Assembly: GCF_004745645.1 (NCBI RefSeq)
Contig: NZ_SRMB01000003.1
Location: forward strand, 620,001 to 684,000
From: Hymenobacter metallicola
GTDB lineage: Bacteria; Bacteroidota; Bacteroidia; Cytophagales; Hymenobacteraceae
DNA length: 64,000 nt
Reading direction: 5' to 3'
Positions 40,049 through 48,316 of this stretch are shown here, in pieces (within the stretch, counting starts at the first letter, position 1; the number at the start of each line of letters is the position of its first letter). Position numbers and translations under genes: made by a program. The notes under the pieces are model-generated. The model had not been told where the DNA came from, did no database searches, and saw nothing but the letters and a program-made list of their open reading frames with translations.

Positions 40049-40864
40049 ATGACCGATTTCACTCAACTCAGCCTTGGCCTTGCCGAGGTGTGCCGCCGCG
40101 CCGGCCAGTTTATTCGCCAGGAAGCCGCCTCTTTCGACCGGAGCCGGGTGGAAATAAAGGGCGTCCACGACCTGGTTTCCTACGTCGACCAGGAGGCGGA
40201 GCGCCTGCTCGTGGCCGGTTTGCGCGAGCTGCTGCCCGAAGCGGGCTTCATCACCGAGGAAGGTACCACCGGCGGCAGCGGCCTGGCCACCAGCACCGGT
40301 ACCGAGTACACCTGGATTATCGACCCGCTCGATGGCACCACCAATTTTATTCACGGCCTGCCGTGCTACTGCGTGAGTGTGGGCCTACTGCACCAGGGCG
40401 AACTGGCCGCCGGCGTGGTCTACGAGGTAACCCGCGACGAAACCTTCCGGGCCGTGCGCGGCGGCGGGGCTTTCTGCAACGAACAGCCCATCCGCGTTTC
40501 TGAGGCGCCGGGCCTGGGCCAGTCCCTGATTGCCACCGGCTTCCCCTATACCCAGTTCGGGGAGCTCGACAGCTACCTGCAGATCCTGGGGGCGTTTATG
40601 CAGCGCACCCACGGGGTACGGCGCGTCGGCTCGGCCGCCGCCGACCTGGCCTGGGTAGCCGCCGGCCGCTTCGAGGGCTTCTTCGAGTTCAACCTGAATT
40701 CCTACGATGTGGCGGCCGGCATTCTGCTGGTGCGCGAGGCGGGGGGCCGGGTTACGCAGTTTCTGGCAGACGGCGACCCACTGTTTGGTCGGCAGGTAGT
40801 CGCCAGCAACGGCCGTGTGCACGAGGAAATGCAGGCGACTATCCGGGAATTCTGGAAAGCATAA
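40049..40864 (+). CDS. Inositol monophosphatase family protein
   Basis: 271 residues from the ATG at 40049 (MTDFTQLSLGLAEVCRRAGQ). Metal motifs are EEGT near 74, IDPLDGTTNFIHG near 93, and the C-terminal NSYDVAAGILLVREAGG near 212. The enzyme hydrolyses inositol monophosphate or related sugar phosphates with magnesium, in the cytosol. SuhB and CysQ are alternative family names; sequence by eye does not decide between them. Confidence 0.88.
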   Translation: MTDFTQLSLGLAEVCRRAGQFIRQEAASFDRSRVEIKGVHDLVSYVDQEAERLLVAGLRELLPEAGFITEEGTTGGSGLATSTGTEYTWIIDPLDGTTNFIHGLPCYCVSVGLLHQGELAAGVVYEVTRDETFRAVRGGGAFCNEQPIRVSEAPGLGQSLIATGFPYTQFGELDSYLQILGAFMQRTHGVRRVGSAAADLAWVAAGRFEGFFEFNLNSYDVAAGILLVREAGGRVTQFLADGDPLFGRQVVASNGRVHEEMQATIREFWKA

Positions 40865-40990
40865 AATATAAGGTTCTGATGCGCTGGAAGGTGACTAGTG
40901 GAAAGAATGCTCGCAAGGACAACCGTTGAACGTTAGCGCATTCGAGCATCTGTCTTAGGACCGTACTCTTAAACTTTTCCGCCGACGTTG

Positions 40991-40998
40991 TAGTTTTG
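40991..40998 (+). promoter_or_regulatory. Promoter -7 box TAGTTTTG
   Basis: An exact TAnnTTTG box, 8 nt before the ATG at 41007. Confidence 0.55.
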
Positions 40999-41006
40999 GG
41001 AGCGTT

Positions 41007-41204
41007 ATGATTCTGCAATACACCATCATTGCCCTGCTGTTTTTGGCCGCCACGTTCTACGTGGGCCGGATCTTCTGGCGGGCCTTTTTTGTGAAAACGG
41101 CTACGGGCTGCGCCAAGGGCTGCGGTGGCGCCTGCGCTACCATTGATGTGGACCGGCTGCAGCGTACCATTGAAAAGGCGGCTGCTCAGCCGGCCGTTCG
41201 GTAA
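41007..41204 (+). CDS. FeoB-associated Cys-rich membrane protein
   Basis: 65 residues: an N-terminal membrane helix (ILQYTIIALLFLAATFYVG) followed by GCAKGCGGAC, a three-Cys cluster. This is the layout of the small FeoB-associated proteins (PF12669). No feoA or feoB is in the window, so it is an orphan here. A -7 box lies 8 nt upstream and a terminator follows. Confidence 0.75.
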   Translation: MILQYTIIALLFLAATFYVGRIFWRAFFVKTATGCAKGCGGACATIDVDRLQRTIEKAAAQPAVR

Positions 41205-41236
41205 GGAGCACAGCTCAGCTAAACTTCGGACAACCT

Positions 41237-41281
41237 GCCCCCGTGCCCGCTGCGTATAGCGGGTACGGGGGCTTTGTTTTA
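41237..41281 (+). terminator. Intrinsic terminator, ~15-bp GC-rich stem
   Basis: GCCCCCGTGCCCGCT (41237-41251) pairs with 41258-41272 with one G-T pair, then a T-rich tail. Confidence 0.82.
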
Positions 41282-41334
41282 GCTCCGCTCCCACCGTTCC
41301 TAGACCAGCCTCCGCAACCTGAACCCCTACGACC

Positions 41335-41676
41335 ATGCAAGACAAAGAAGAAGAACGCTCCCTGATAAACGTTGAGAAGAAGCTCGACGCGGATGGCTTC
41401 ACGGAAGACTTTACCGTAAAGGACGGCCGCCTGTGCTCCTTCCGTTCGGATAACAAAAAAAGCTATGCTCCGGAGGAAGTAACCATTGTCGACTTCTACC
41501 GCTTTGAGGGCGAGAGTGACCCGGATGATATGTCGATTCTGTATGCCCTCGAGTGCAATGACGGCGTCCGCGGTACCATTTCTTCGGCCTACGGTACCTA
41601 TGCCGACTCCGACTCGCTGGAGTTCTTCAAGAAAGTAGAAGACCTCGGCAAAAACTTGAAGAAGGCCCATAAATAA
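41335..41676 (+). CDS. Small conserved cytosolic protein, function unknown
   Basis: 113 residues. GFTEDFTVKDGRLCSF and VDFYRFEGESDPDDMSILYA with the final DGVRGTISSAYGTYAD match a small Bacteroidota family. Databases often label that family phosphoribosylpyrophosphate synthetase, but it is far too short for that enzyme and lacks its motifs, so the label should not be trusted. No signal or membrane segment. A terminator follows at 41692. Confidence 0.65.
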   Translation: MQDKEEERSLINVEKKLDADGFTEDFTVKDGRLCSFRSDNKKSYAPEEVTIVDFYRFEGESDPDDMSILYALECNDGVRGTISSAYGTYADSDSLEFFKKVEDLGKNLKKAHK

Positions 41677-41691
41677 GCCTTCCAAGCTCAA

Positions 41692-41725
41692 CAAAGCGCG
41701 CTTTGGCTCAGCCAAGGCGCGTTTT
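41692..41725 (+). terminator. Intrinsic terminator
   Basis: AAGCGCGCTTTGGCT pairs imperfectly with AGCCAAGGCGCGTT, followed by five T. It lies between the small conserved gene and the erythromycin-esterase-like gene. Confidence 0.75.
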
Positions 41726-41753
41726 TGCGTTTTCACCCCACCCAACCTGAACC

Positions 41754-43049
41754 GTGAAGACTTTCCTGCCCACCCACCCGCTCCGTTCTGCCGCCGACCT
41801 CGACGCGGTGCTTTCGGCTATTGGCGACGCCCGCATCGTGCTACTGGGCGAAGCTTCCCACGGCACCCACGAATACTACACCTGGCGCGCCGCCCTCTCC
41901 AAGCGTCTGATTCAGGAAAAGGGCTTCAACTTTATTGCCGTTGAGGGCGACTGGCCCGACTGTTTCGACGTGAACTGTGCCATTAAGCAGGACCAGAAAG
42001 CGTACGGCAGCGCCGCCAAGCTCCTGCAAACCTTCAGTCGCTGGCCTACCTGGATGTGGGGCAACTGGGAAATAGCTGCCTTGGTCGACTGGCTGCATGC
42101 GCATAACCAGCCGCGGCCCATGACGGAGCGCATCGGGTTCTATGGCTTGGATGTATACAGTCTCTGGGATTCGCTGCAGGAGATTCTGCAGTTTGTAAAC
42201 AAGCAGGGCGACGGGGCCGTGGCGGCCGCCCAGCAGGCGTTCCGCTGCTTCGAGCCCTACGGCGACGACCCGCAGGAATATGCCCAGGCCGTGGCCTTCG
42301 TCTCCGACGACTGCGAAGACGAAGTAACCCACATGCTCCAAACCCTGCGGCGCCAGTTGCGCAACACCACGGCCTCAACTGGCTTGGAGCGCGAAACCGC
42401 CTTCGCTGCCGAGCAGAATGCCCTGGTAGCCGTGAATGCCGAACGCTACTACCGGGCCATGATTAAGGGCGGGCCGGCCTCCTGGAACGTGCGCGACGGC
42501 CACATGATGGAAACCCTCACCCGCCTGCTCGACCTACACGGCCCCGACAGCAAAGCCATCATCTGGGAGCACAACACCCACATCGGCGACGCCCGCTTCA
42601 CCGACATGGCCCGCGACAACACCATCAATATCGGGCAGCTGGCCCGGGAGCAGTACGGCCGCGACCAGGTGTTTGCCGTGGGCTTTGGGTCTTACCAAGG
42701 CAGCGTAATTGCGGGTAAGCGCTGGGGGGCTCCTTTCGAAGTAATGCCCGTGCCCAACGCTATTCGGGGCTCCTGGGAAGAGCTGTTGCACAAGCAGTTG
42801 CAGGGTGAAAATGCCTTGCTCTTGTCCACGGAGCTGAAAGGTACCGTCGCCATGAAGCAAACGTTTGGCCACCGCGCCATCGGCGTCGTCTACCGGCCTC
42901 AGTTTGAGCAGTTCGGCAATTATGTTCCCTCTCTGATGGCCGAGCGCTACGACGCTTTCCTGTTCATCGACCAAACGCAAGCCCTACACCCCCTGCCCAC
43001 CAAAGCTGATGAGCATACCCCACCGGATATGTATCCGTGGACGGAATAG
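41754..43049 (+). CDS. Erythromycin esterase family protein
   Basis: 431 residues starting with GTG. IVLLGEASHGTHEYYTWRAA near 30 carries the conserved Glu and His, and FIAVEGDWPDCFDVN follows. Later landmarks are KAIIWEHNTHIGDARF and FGSYQGSVIA. The family (PF05139) includes Ere macrolide esterases, but most members in environmental bacteria have unknown substrates. No signal peptide. It should not be read as a proven resistance gene. Confidence 0.82.
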   Translation: MKTFLPTHPLRSAADLDAVLSAIGDARIVLLGEASHGTHEYYTWRAALSKRLIQEKGFNFIAVEGDWPDCFDVNCAIKQDQKAYGSAAKLLQTFSRWPTWMWGNWEIAALVDWLHAHNQPRPMTERIGFYGLDVYSLWDSLQEILQFVNKQGDGAVAAAQQAFRCFEPYGDDPQEYAQAVAFVSDDCEDEVTHMLQTLRRQLRNTTASTGLERETAFAAEQNALVAVNAERYYRAMIKGGPASWNVRDGHMMETLTRLLDLHGPDSKAIIWEHNTHIGDARFTDMARDNTINIGQLAREQYGRDQVFAVGFGSYQGSVIAGKRWGAPFEVMPVPNAIRGSWEELLHKQLQGENALLLSTELKGTVAMKQTFGHRAIGVVYRPQFEQFGNYVPSLMAERYDAFLFIDQTQALHPLPTKADEHTPPDMYPWTE

Positions 43050-43062
43050 CGGGAAGATGCAT

Positions 43063-43102
43063 CCCCTGTCCTTGCCACGGCTGCGCCTCGCAAGGACAGG
43101 GG
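43063..43102. terminator. Convergent terminator, perfect 13-bp stem
   Basis: CCCCTGTCCTTGC (43063-43075) pairs perfectly with 43090-43102. It lies between convergent genes. Confidence 0.8.
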
Positions 43103-43139
43103 GTGCTAGCATTGTCAGAACAAAACCTCACTATTCACC

Positions 43140-44159
43140 TTACCCCCACACTTTCGTGCCCTCGGTGCAGTTGCGGCACATGTCTATCTGGTCGCGGCCT
43201 TTAAGCAGGGAAGTGCGGAACTGCTGGTACTTGGGGCCGTGCCAGAGCTGGCGGAAAGATTCGGTCTTGAGGTCCCCCTGGCGGTATTCGGCGTCTTTGT
43301 CGAAACAGCAGGGTACCACCAGGCCGTCCCAGGTGATAACGCAGCTGTGCCACATTTTCCAGCAGTGGTCTACCAGCTTGTTCTTGATGCGCCAGGTGCC
43401 GTTGTTGTTCTCGTAGCGCGAGTAATAGTCGATGGTTGGGATAAGCGGGGACCCTTGTTCGTAGTCGTAGATCTGGGCGGTCTTAAACCACACGTCGTCC
43501 ACGCCCAGATCTTTAGCCAGCTGCTTGGCATCCTCAATCTGGTGCTCGTTGGGCCGCACTACCAGAAACTGAAAGATGATGCGCGGCGTGCTGGACTTTA
43601 GCTCTTTGCGCCACTTGACAATGTTTTTGGTGCCTTCCAGTACCTTATCCAGCTTACCGCCCACCCGGTACTGCTGGTACACCTCTTGGGTCGTGCCATC
43701 GAGGGAAATAATCAGCCGGTCAAGGCCCGACTCCACGGTGCGGCGGGCGTTGTTGTCGTTGAGGTAGTGGGCATTGGTGCTAGTCGCGGTGTAAATGCCC
43801 TTGTCGGCCGCGTACTTTACCAAATCCAGGAAGTTGGGGTGCAGGTACGGCTCGCCCTGAAAGTAGAAAATCAGGTACCACAGGCGCTTGTGCAGCTCGT
43901 CGATGGTGCGCTTGAACAGCTCGTCGGGCAGCATGCCGGTGGGCCGGGTGAAGCTGCGCAGGCCGCTGGGGCACTCCGGGCAGCGCAGGTTGCAGCTGGT
44001 CGTCGGCTCGAAGCTGAGCGCCAGCGGCAGGCCCCAGTGCCGGGCCTTGCCCGTGAGCTTGCTCAGGGCGTAGCCGCCCACCACCTGGGCCGTATTCAGG
44101 GCCCGGCGCGGGGTGAGCTTGCTCAGGAAATTCAGACCGTCGGTAAGAGTGGAAGCCAT
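43140..44159 (-). CDS. Radical SAM/SPASM domain protein
   Basis: 339 residues from the ATG at 44159; a start at 44198 would add 13 residues and lie beyond the promoter-like box at 44166-44173. The radical SAM cluster motif is CNLRCPEC (CxxxCxxC) near residue 58. The C-terminal SPASM-like region has CWKMWHSCVITWDGLVVPCC and CRNC, ligands for a second iron-sulfur cluster. Such enzymes modify peptides or sugars by radical chemistry; the substrate is unknown and no precursor peptide is evident nearby. Confidence 0.85.
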   Translation of the reverse strand: MASTLTDGLNFLSKLTPRRALNTAQVVGGYALSKLTGKARHWGLPLALSFEPTTSCNLRCPECPSGLRSFTRPTGMLPDELFKRTIDELHKRLWYLIFYFQGEPYLHPNFLDLVKYAADKGIYTATSTNAHYLNDNNARRTVESGLDRLIISLDGTTQEVYQQYRVGGKLDKVLEGTKNIVKWRKELKSSTPRIIFQFLVVRPNEHQIEDAKQLAKDLGVDDVWFKTAQIYDYEQGSPLIPTIDYYSRYENNNGTWRIKNKLVDHCWKMWHSCVITWDGLVVPCCFDKDAEYRQGDLKTESFRQLWHGPKYQQFRTSLLKGRDQIDMCRNCTEGTKVWG

Positions 44160-44165
44160 GCGAAG

Positions 44166-44173
44166 CAAAGGTC
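44166..44173 (-). promoter_or_regulatory. Promoter -7-like box GACCTTTG
   Basis: One base from TAnnTTTG, 6 nt before the ATG at 44159, with a TTG about 21 nt upstream. Confidence 0.45.
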
Positions 44174-44280
44174 GGGAACTGAAGCGGAAGTGCGGCAAGT
44201 AACCCCGTGGCCAAGGAAAGAGTTTGGTTACCGGTCTTTCCTAGGCTGCGAAAAGAAGGAAAACAGGCCCAAGTACCATA

Positions 44281-44312
44281 AAAAAACGCCTTCCGATGCA
44301 TCGGAAGGCGTT
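44281..44312 (-). terminator. Intrinsic terminator, perfect 28-bp palindrome
   Basis: AACGCCTTCCGATG followed by its exact complement (44285-44312), then a U tract on the minus-strand transcript. It ends the TlpA-like gene. Confidence 0.9.
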
Positions 44313-44337
44313 GTGCTTACTGTTAGGGTATCGACGT

Positions 44338-45807
44338 TTATTTGCCAGCTGAGGCCGGCAAGGTGCTGCTGTACGTGGAGGCTTTGCCAAACGACTCCTT
44401 GATTTCATCCACGGCGGCCCGGCTGCTCAGGCGCTTAGGCTTGGTGTTAAGGAAGGTGCCATCTTCAGCCAGCAGGAAATACGCCGGCACGTCCTGCAGC
44501 GCATAAGCCTTGGCAATGGCCGAGCGCATGCCGCCCGTGGCCCGGACGTGTACGCCGGGTAGCTTTTTGCCCACCACGAGTTGCTTCCAGGCCGGCTCGT
44601 TCTCGTCGAGGGCCACATTCAGGAACACAATGTTCTTGCCGTCAAATTTCTTGGCCAGGTCGGCGGCGTAGGGCAGGTCGCGCAGGCACAGGCCGCTGGT
44701 CGTGCGCCAGAAGTTGATGTACACCAGCTTGCCGGCAAACTGCCGCAGGTTCACACTGTCGCCGGTCGAGGAAATCAGCTTAAAGTTCGGAGCCGGAGCG
44801 CCGATGGCAAAGGCCTTGTGGGTTTCAAAGTCGTGCTGCAGCACGGGGTAATACAGGTTCTTGGTATCGACGCTGCGGTAGTTCTCCAGCATGGCGGCCG
44901 ACTGCTTCACGTGCCCGAAGCGGAACGACTCCTGCAGCACCCGGCCCATAATAATGACGCGCACCGGGTCGGCCAGCTGCTTTTTGGCCATATCGTAGCA
45001 GACCTGGTAGAAGTCCGGGTCGGAACGCTGGTGGTTGTTAGAAATGGCCAGATAGTGGATGTAGTTAATCAGGAATTCCTGGTACTGCTCGTTCTGCAGG
45101 GCTCCCGGGTTGTTCACCAGGGCCTTGTCGTTGAGGAACTCGTAGTAGGTCGGCGTCATTTTCAGCCGGCTCTCGGTGGCCACTACCTGCTCGCGCAAGT
45201 CCTGAAAGGTCAGCCGGTCGTTGGCGTAGCTGTAGTCGATTTCGGCCTTGGCGTACTCCTTAAACGCCGGGCTCAGCTCGTTATCCTGGGCGTAGTTGTC
45301 GAGAAACTTCTTCTCTTCCTTGCGGCGGTAGTCCAGGAAGGACAGAAAGGGCGCTTCGTAGAGGTTGATATTGTCGGGTAGTACCTGAAATCCGTCGTTT
45401 TCAATAAACCGCTCATCCAACTCGGCCAGGTAGGTATTGGCTTCCGCTCCCTTGCCCTTGTAGCTCACCGTGGAGGAAAGGTCTTTGCCCTTGAAACGCA
45501 CTTCCAGGGCATTGCCCGGCTCCAGAAATAGGTCAGCTACGTCGTCGCCGTACACCAGGTCGGCCCGGGTGGGGCCGTTTACGGTCAGGGCCAAGCGAAA
45601 CTCCCCGCGGTTGTCGACTTTGGCGTAGGTAATCTGCTCCTTGGGGTCCAGCGGATTTTCGCGCACCGATACGGCCACCGTATCCGCCGTTTTGCTGCTG
45701 ATTTTGCCCGTCAGGACTACAGTGCCTTGTGCCTTGCCTGCCAGGGGCAGAGCCAGTAGCGCGCCCACAAGCAGGCGAGGGATACAAGAGCGGAAAGAAT
45801 ATGCCAT
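44338..45807 (-). CDS. TlpA-like thioredoxin-fold protein with degenerate active site
   Basis: 489 residues from the ATG at 45807, followed by a signal peptide (MAYSFRSCIPRLLVGALLAL). Residues ~25-330 form a DUF4369-like N-terminal and helical region. The C-terminal ~150 residues have the TlpA/AhpC fold: IGAPAPNFKLISSTGDSVNL, then INFWRTTSGLCLRDLPYAAD. The usual WCxxC is replaced by SGLC, so only one active-site Cys remains and a normal dithiol exchange is unlikely. It is probably periplasmic. Confidence 0.82.
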   Translation of the reverse strand: MAYSFRSCIPRLLVGALLALPLAGKAQGTVVLTGKISSKTADTVAVSVRENPLDPKEQITYAKVDNRGEFRLALTVNGPTRADLVYGDDVADLFLEPGNALEVRFKGKDLSSTVSYKGKGAEANTYLAELDERFIENDGFQVLPDNINLYEAPFLSFLDYRRKEEKKFLDNYAQDNELSPAFKEYAKAEIDYSYANDRLTFQDLREQVVATESRLKMTPTYYEFLNDKALVNNPGALQNEQYQEFLINYIHYLAISNNHQRSDPDFYQVCYDMAKKQLADPVRVIIMGRVLQESFRFGHVKQSAAMLENYRSVDTKNLYYPVLQHDFETHKAFAIGAPAPNFKLISSTGDSVNLRQFAGKLVYINFWRTTSGLCLRDLPYAADLAKKFDGKNIVFLNVALDENEPAWKQLVVGKKLPGVHVRATGGMRSAIAKAYALQDVPAYFLLAEDGTFLNTKPKRLSSRAAVDEIKESFGKASTYSSTLPASAGK

Positions 45808-46006
45808 TGGGAGAGGTCGTATCAAGCGCTAGTTATTCAAGGGATTAGCTTTTTAACCCCACTACGCCCTGAAAAGTCGCGCAGACATAGGATTTCGCGG
45901 GAAAAGCCAATTCTTATACCGAAGATACGGCATTCGGGTTGAGAAAGTCCAATCCAGATTTCTGCTTTTTTCGTAGGCCAGCCTCAGAACCAAGGTTTTG
46001 AAGGTT

Positions 46007-47392
46007 TTACCCGAATAATCCGCTCAAGACTTCGTCGAGGCGGCCTACCGGTTGAGCTCTGATTCCGTAGCGGGCCAGATCTAATCCGCGGGCGTTGAAC
46101 TGGGAGATGTACATTTCCCGGAACCCGAGTTTCTCGGCTTCCGACAGGCGCTGGTCCAGCCGGCTTACGGCCCGGATTTCCCCGCTCAGGCCTACTTCGG
46201 CCGCCAAGCACACGTTGCCCGGAATCGGCAAATCGTTCAGCGACGACACCACCGCCGCGCACACAGCCACGTCGAGGGCGGGGTCGTCGAGACGCAGGCC
46301 ACCGGCAATGTTGAGGAACACGTCGTGCTGGCCCAGGCGCAGGCCGCTGCGTTTTTCGAGCACGGCCAGCAGCATGTTCAGGCGCTTGGCATCAAAGCCG
46401 GTGGCCGAGCGCTGGGGCGTGCCGTAGGTGGCCGGCGTCACCAGGGCCTGCACTTCCACCAGCAGGGGGCGGTTGCCTTCCAGCGTGGCCCCAATGGCCA
46501 TACCGCTCAGGCTCTCGGTGCGCTGGCTGAGCAGGATTTCCGACGGGTTGCTCACCTGCCGCAAGCCCGTACCCTGCATTTCGTAGATACCCAGCTCGGA
46601 CGTGCTGCCGAAGCGGTTCTTGGTCGTGCGCAGGATGCGGTACGAGAGGTGCCGGTCGCCCTCGAACTGCAGCACCGTATCGACCATGTGCTCCAGAATC
46701 TTGGGGCCGGCAATGGAGCCGTCTTTGGTGATGTGGCCGATGATGAGCACGGGCACCCCGGTTTCCTTGGCAAACTTGAGCAGCTCGGCCGTGCACTCGC
46801 GCACCTGGCTTACCGAGCCCGCCCCCGACTCGACCAGGCCCGAGTGCAGGGTCTGGATGGAGTCGACGATGACCACGTTGGGCTGGAGCTGGTCGATCTG
46901 CTTGAAGATGTTCTGGGTATTGGTTTCGGTCAGGATGTAGCACTGCGGGTGCTGGGGCCCCAGGCGCTCAGCCCGCATCTTGATTTGCTGCTCACTTTCC
47001 TCGCCCGAAATGTAGAGCACCTTCATCTGCTGCAGGCTCATGGCAATCTGCAGCATCAGGGTGCTTTTGCCGATACCCGGCTCGCCGCCGATGAGCACCA
47101 GGGAGCCCGGCACCAGGCCCCCGCCCAGCACCCGGTTCAGCTCCGTGTCGTTGGTGTCGAAGCGCGACTCTTCCTCGTAGTGAATCTCGCCGATGGGCCG
47201 GGGCTTGCTGACGGTTTTACCGCCGGGGCTGGCCGTGGGCGGCTTCCAGGAACCGGCCGCCTGGGTGTCATCCTTCTGGATAACCTCTTCTACGTAGGTG
47301 TTCCACTCGCCGCAGGAAGGGCAGCGCCCGATCCATTTGGCCGATTGGGCACCGCATTTTTGACAGAAGTAGAGAGTTTTGAGCTTGGCCAT
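46007..47392 (-). CDS. radA: DNA repair protein RadA
   Basis: 461 residues. It has the N-terminal zinc finger CQKCG..CPSC, the Walker A GGEPGIGKSTL near 103, the RadA-specific KNRFG motif near 258, and a C-terminal Lon-like domain. It processes recombination intermediates in the cytosol. It is a single gene. Confidence 0.95.
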   Translation of the reverse strand: MAKLKTLYFCQKCGAQSAKWIGRCPSCGEWNTYVEEVIQKDDTQAAGSWKPPTASPGGKTVSKPRPIGEIHYEEESRFDTNDTELNRVLGGGLVPGSLVLIGGEPGIGKSTLMLQIAMSLQQMKVLYISGEESEQQIKMRAERLGPQHPQCYILTETNTQNIFKQIDQLQPNVVIVDSIQTLHSGLVESGAGSVSQVRECTAELLKFAKETGVPVLIIGHITKDGSIAGPKILEHMVDTVLQFEGDRHLSYRILRTTKNRFGSTSELGIYEMQGTGLRQVSNPSEILLSQRTESLSGMAIGATLEGNRPLLVEVQALVTPATYGTPQRSATGFDAKRLNMLLAVLEKRSGLRLGQHDVFLNIAGGLRLDDPALDVAVCAAVVSSLNDLPIPGNVCLAAEVGLSGEIRAVSRLDQRLSEAEKLGFREMYISQFNARGLDLARYGIRAQPVGRLDEVLSGLFG

Positions 47393-47631
47393 GAACAGAA
47401 GCAGAAGGGTAAACTAAAGAAATGCGCAACGCAGCTAAATAGTTTGGTAAGAACGGGGTTTTTGCCGGCTTTCATGCGCAGAAGTGAGGGCTGGTGCTAC
47501 CGGATAAGAAACCCTAAATGGAACAGGATGAAGAAACTATTAAATCGGTGGAAAATCCGGCCACGAAGCTGAACTATGCGCCCGGTAGCTCTATATTTAA
47601 GGGTTAAACTCCTTATCCTTCTTAACCGCAT

Positions 47632-48084
47632 ATGCGCTACGCACTCTGCACCGGCCTGTTCCTGGCCGTAGCCTCCGGCACTTGCTTTGCCCAAGGCCCC
47701 ATGCCCACCCCCACGCCCGATATGGCCACCGTGGTATTTTACCGCCCGCCCATGCTGGGACAGGCTGCTACCAACTTCACGGTGCGGGCCAACGGCATTG
47801 AGCTCTGCCGCCTCAGCAACAAGCGCTACTTCGTCAGCAAGCTCAAGCCCGGCGAAACCTCCTTTACCTCGGTGGCGGGTGGCCTCAACCTGCCCGACCA
47901 GGATAAATTCGACATGACCCTCGAGCCGGGTAAGGTCTACTACATCCAGGGTGACGTGAAAACCCGCCTGATGACGGTGAAGATGACGTTCACGGAAGTC
48001 ACGGAGTCGACCTACAAAAAGAAAAACGCCGACCTGAAGCCCGACAACTGCGAAACCTCGGCCGCTCCGGCCACGGGGCAGTAA
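47632..48084 (+). CDS. DUF2846-like exported protein
   Basis: 150 residues. Signal peptide MRYALCTGLFLAVASGTCFA; then ATVVFYRPPMLGQAATNFTV and GKVYYIQGDVK, which resemble the DUF2846 family. The function is unknown; it is probably periplasmic or outer-membrane associated. It is monocistronic with a long terminator hairpin downstream. Confidence 0.72.
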   Translation: MRYALCTGLFLAVASGTCFAQGPMPTPTPDMATVVFYRPPMLGQAATNFTVRANGIELCRLSNKRYFVSKLKPGETSFTSVAGGLNLPDQDKFDMTLEPGKVYYIQGDVKTRLMTVKMTFTEVTESTYKKKNADLKPDNCETSAAPATGQ

Positions 48085-48106
48085 GCACCTGGTAGTTTTC
48101 CGCTTG

Positions 48107-48165
48107 GCCACCCCGCCAAGTCCGAACCGCACCCGCGCGCTCGGACTCGGCGGGGTGGCTTATTT
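48107..48165 (+). terminator. Intrinsic terminator with two-part stem
   Basis: GCCACCCCGCC (48107-48117) pairs perfectly with 48149-48159, and TCCGA with TCGGA inside. A T-rich stretch follows. Confidence 0.8.
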
Positions 48166-48316
48166 ATGCGGTGCTGCCCTCAAGTTGCCAAAAAACCAAG
48201 GTTTTGAAGCGTGGCGTGAACCAAGCAAGAGGCCACCGCGCACCTGACGGCCAAGCTCAAACCTAGCGGCTGATCCGTTAGTTTCTCCTATATTCCTTAT
48301 TCTTAATGCACGCCGT

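Noticed and set aside
41335..41676. Naming this gene phosphoribosylpyrophosphate synthetase, as relatives often are
   Set aside because: 113 residues are about a third of the enzyme's length and the PRPP-binding motifs are missing.
41754..43049. Calling this gene a macrolide resistance determinant
   Set aside because: Family membership alone does not show activity on erythromycin; no resistance context or mobile element is present.
45988..48209. A 16-bp direct repeat (AACCAAGGTTTTGAAG) at 45988-46003 and 48194-48209, bracketing radA and the DUF2846-like gene
   Set aside because: One shared 16-mer in 64 kb is expected by chance roughly half the time; no end structure or gene content suggests an insertion.
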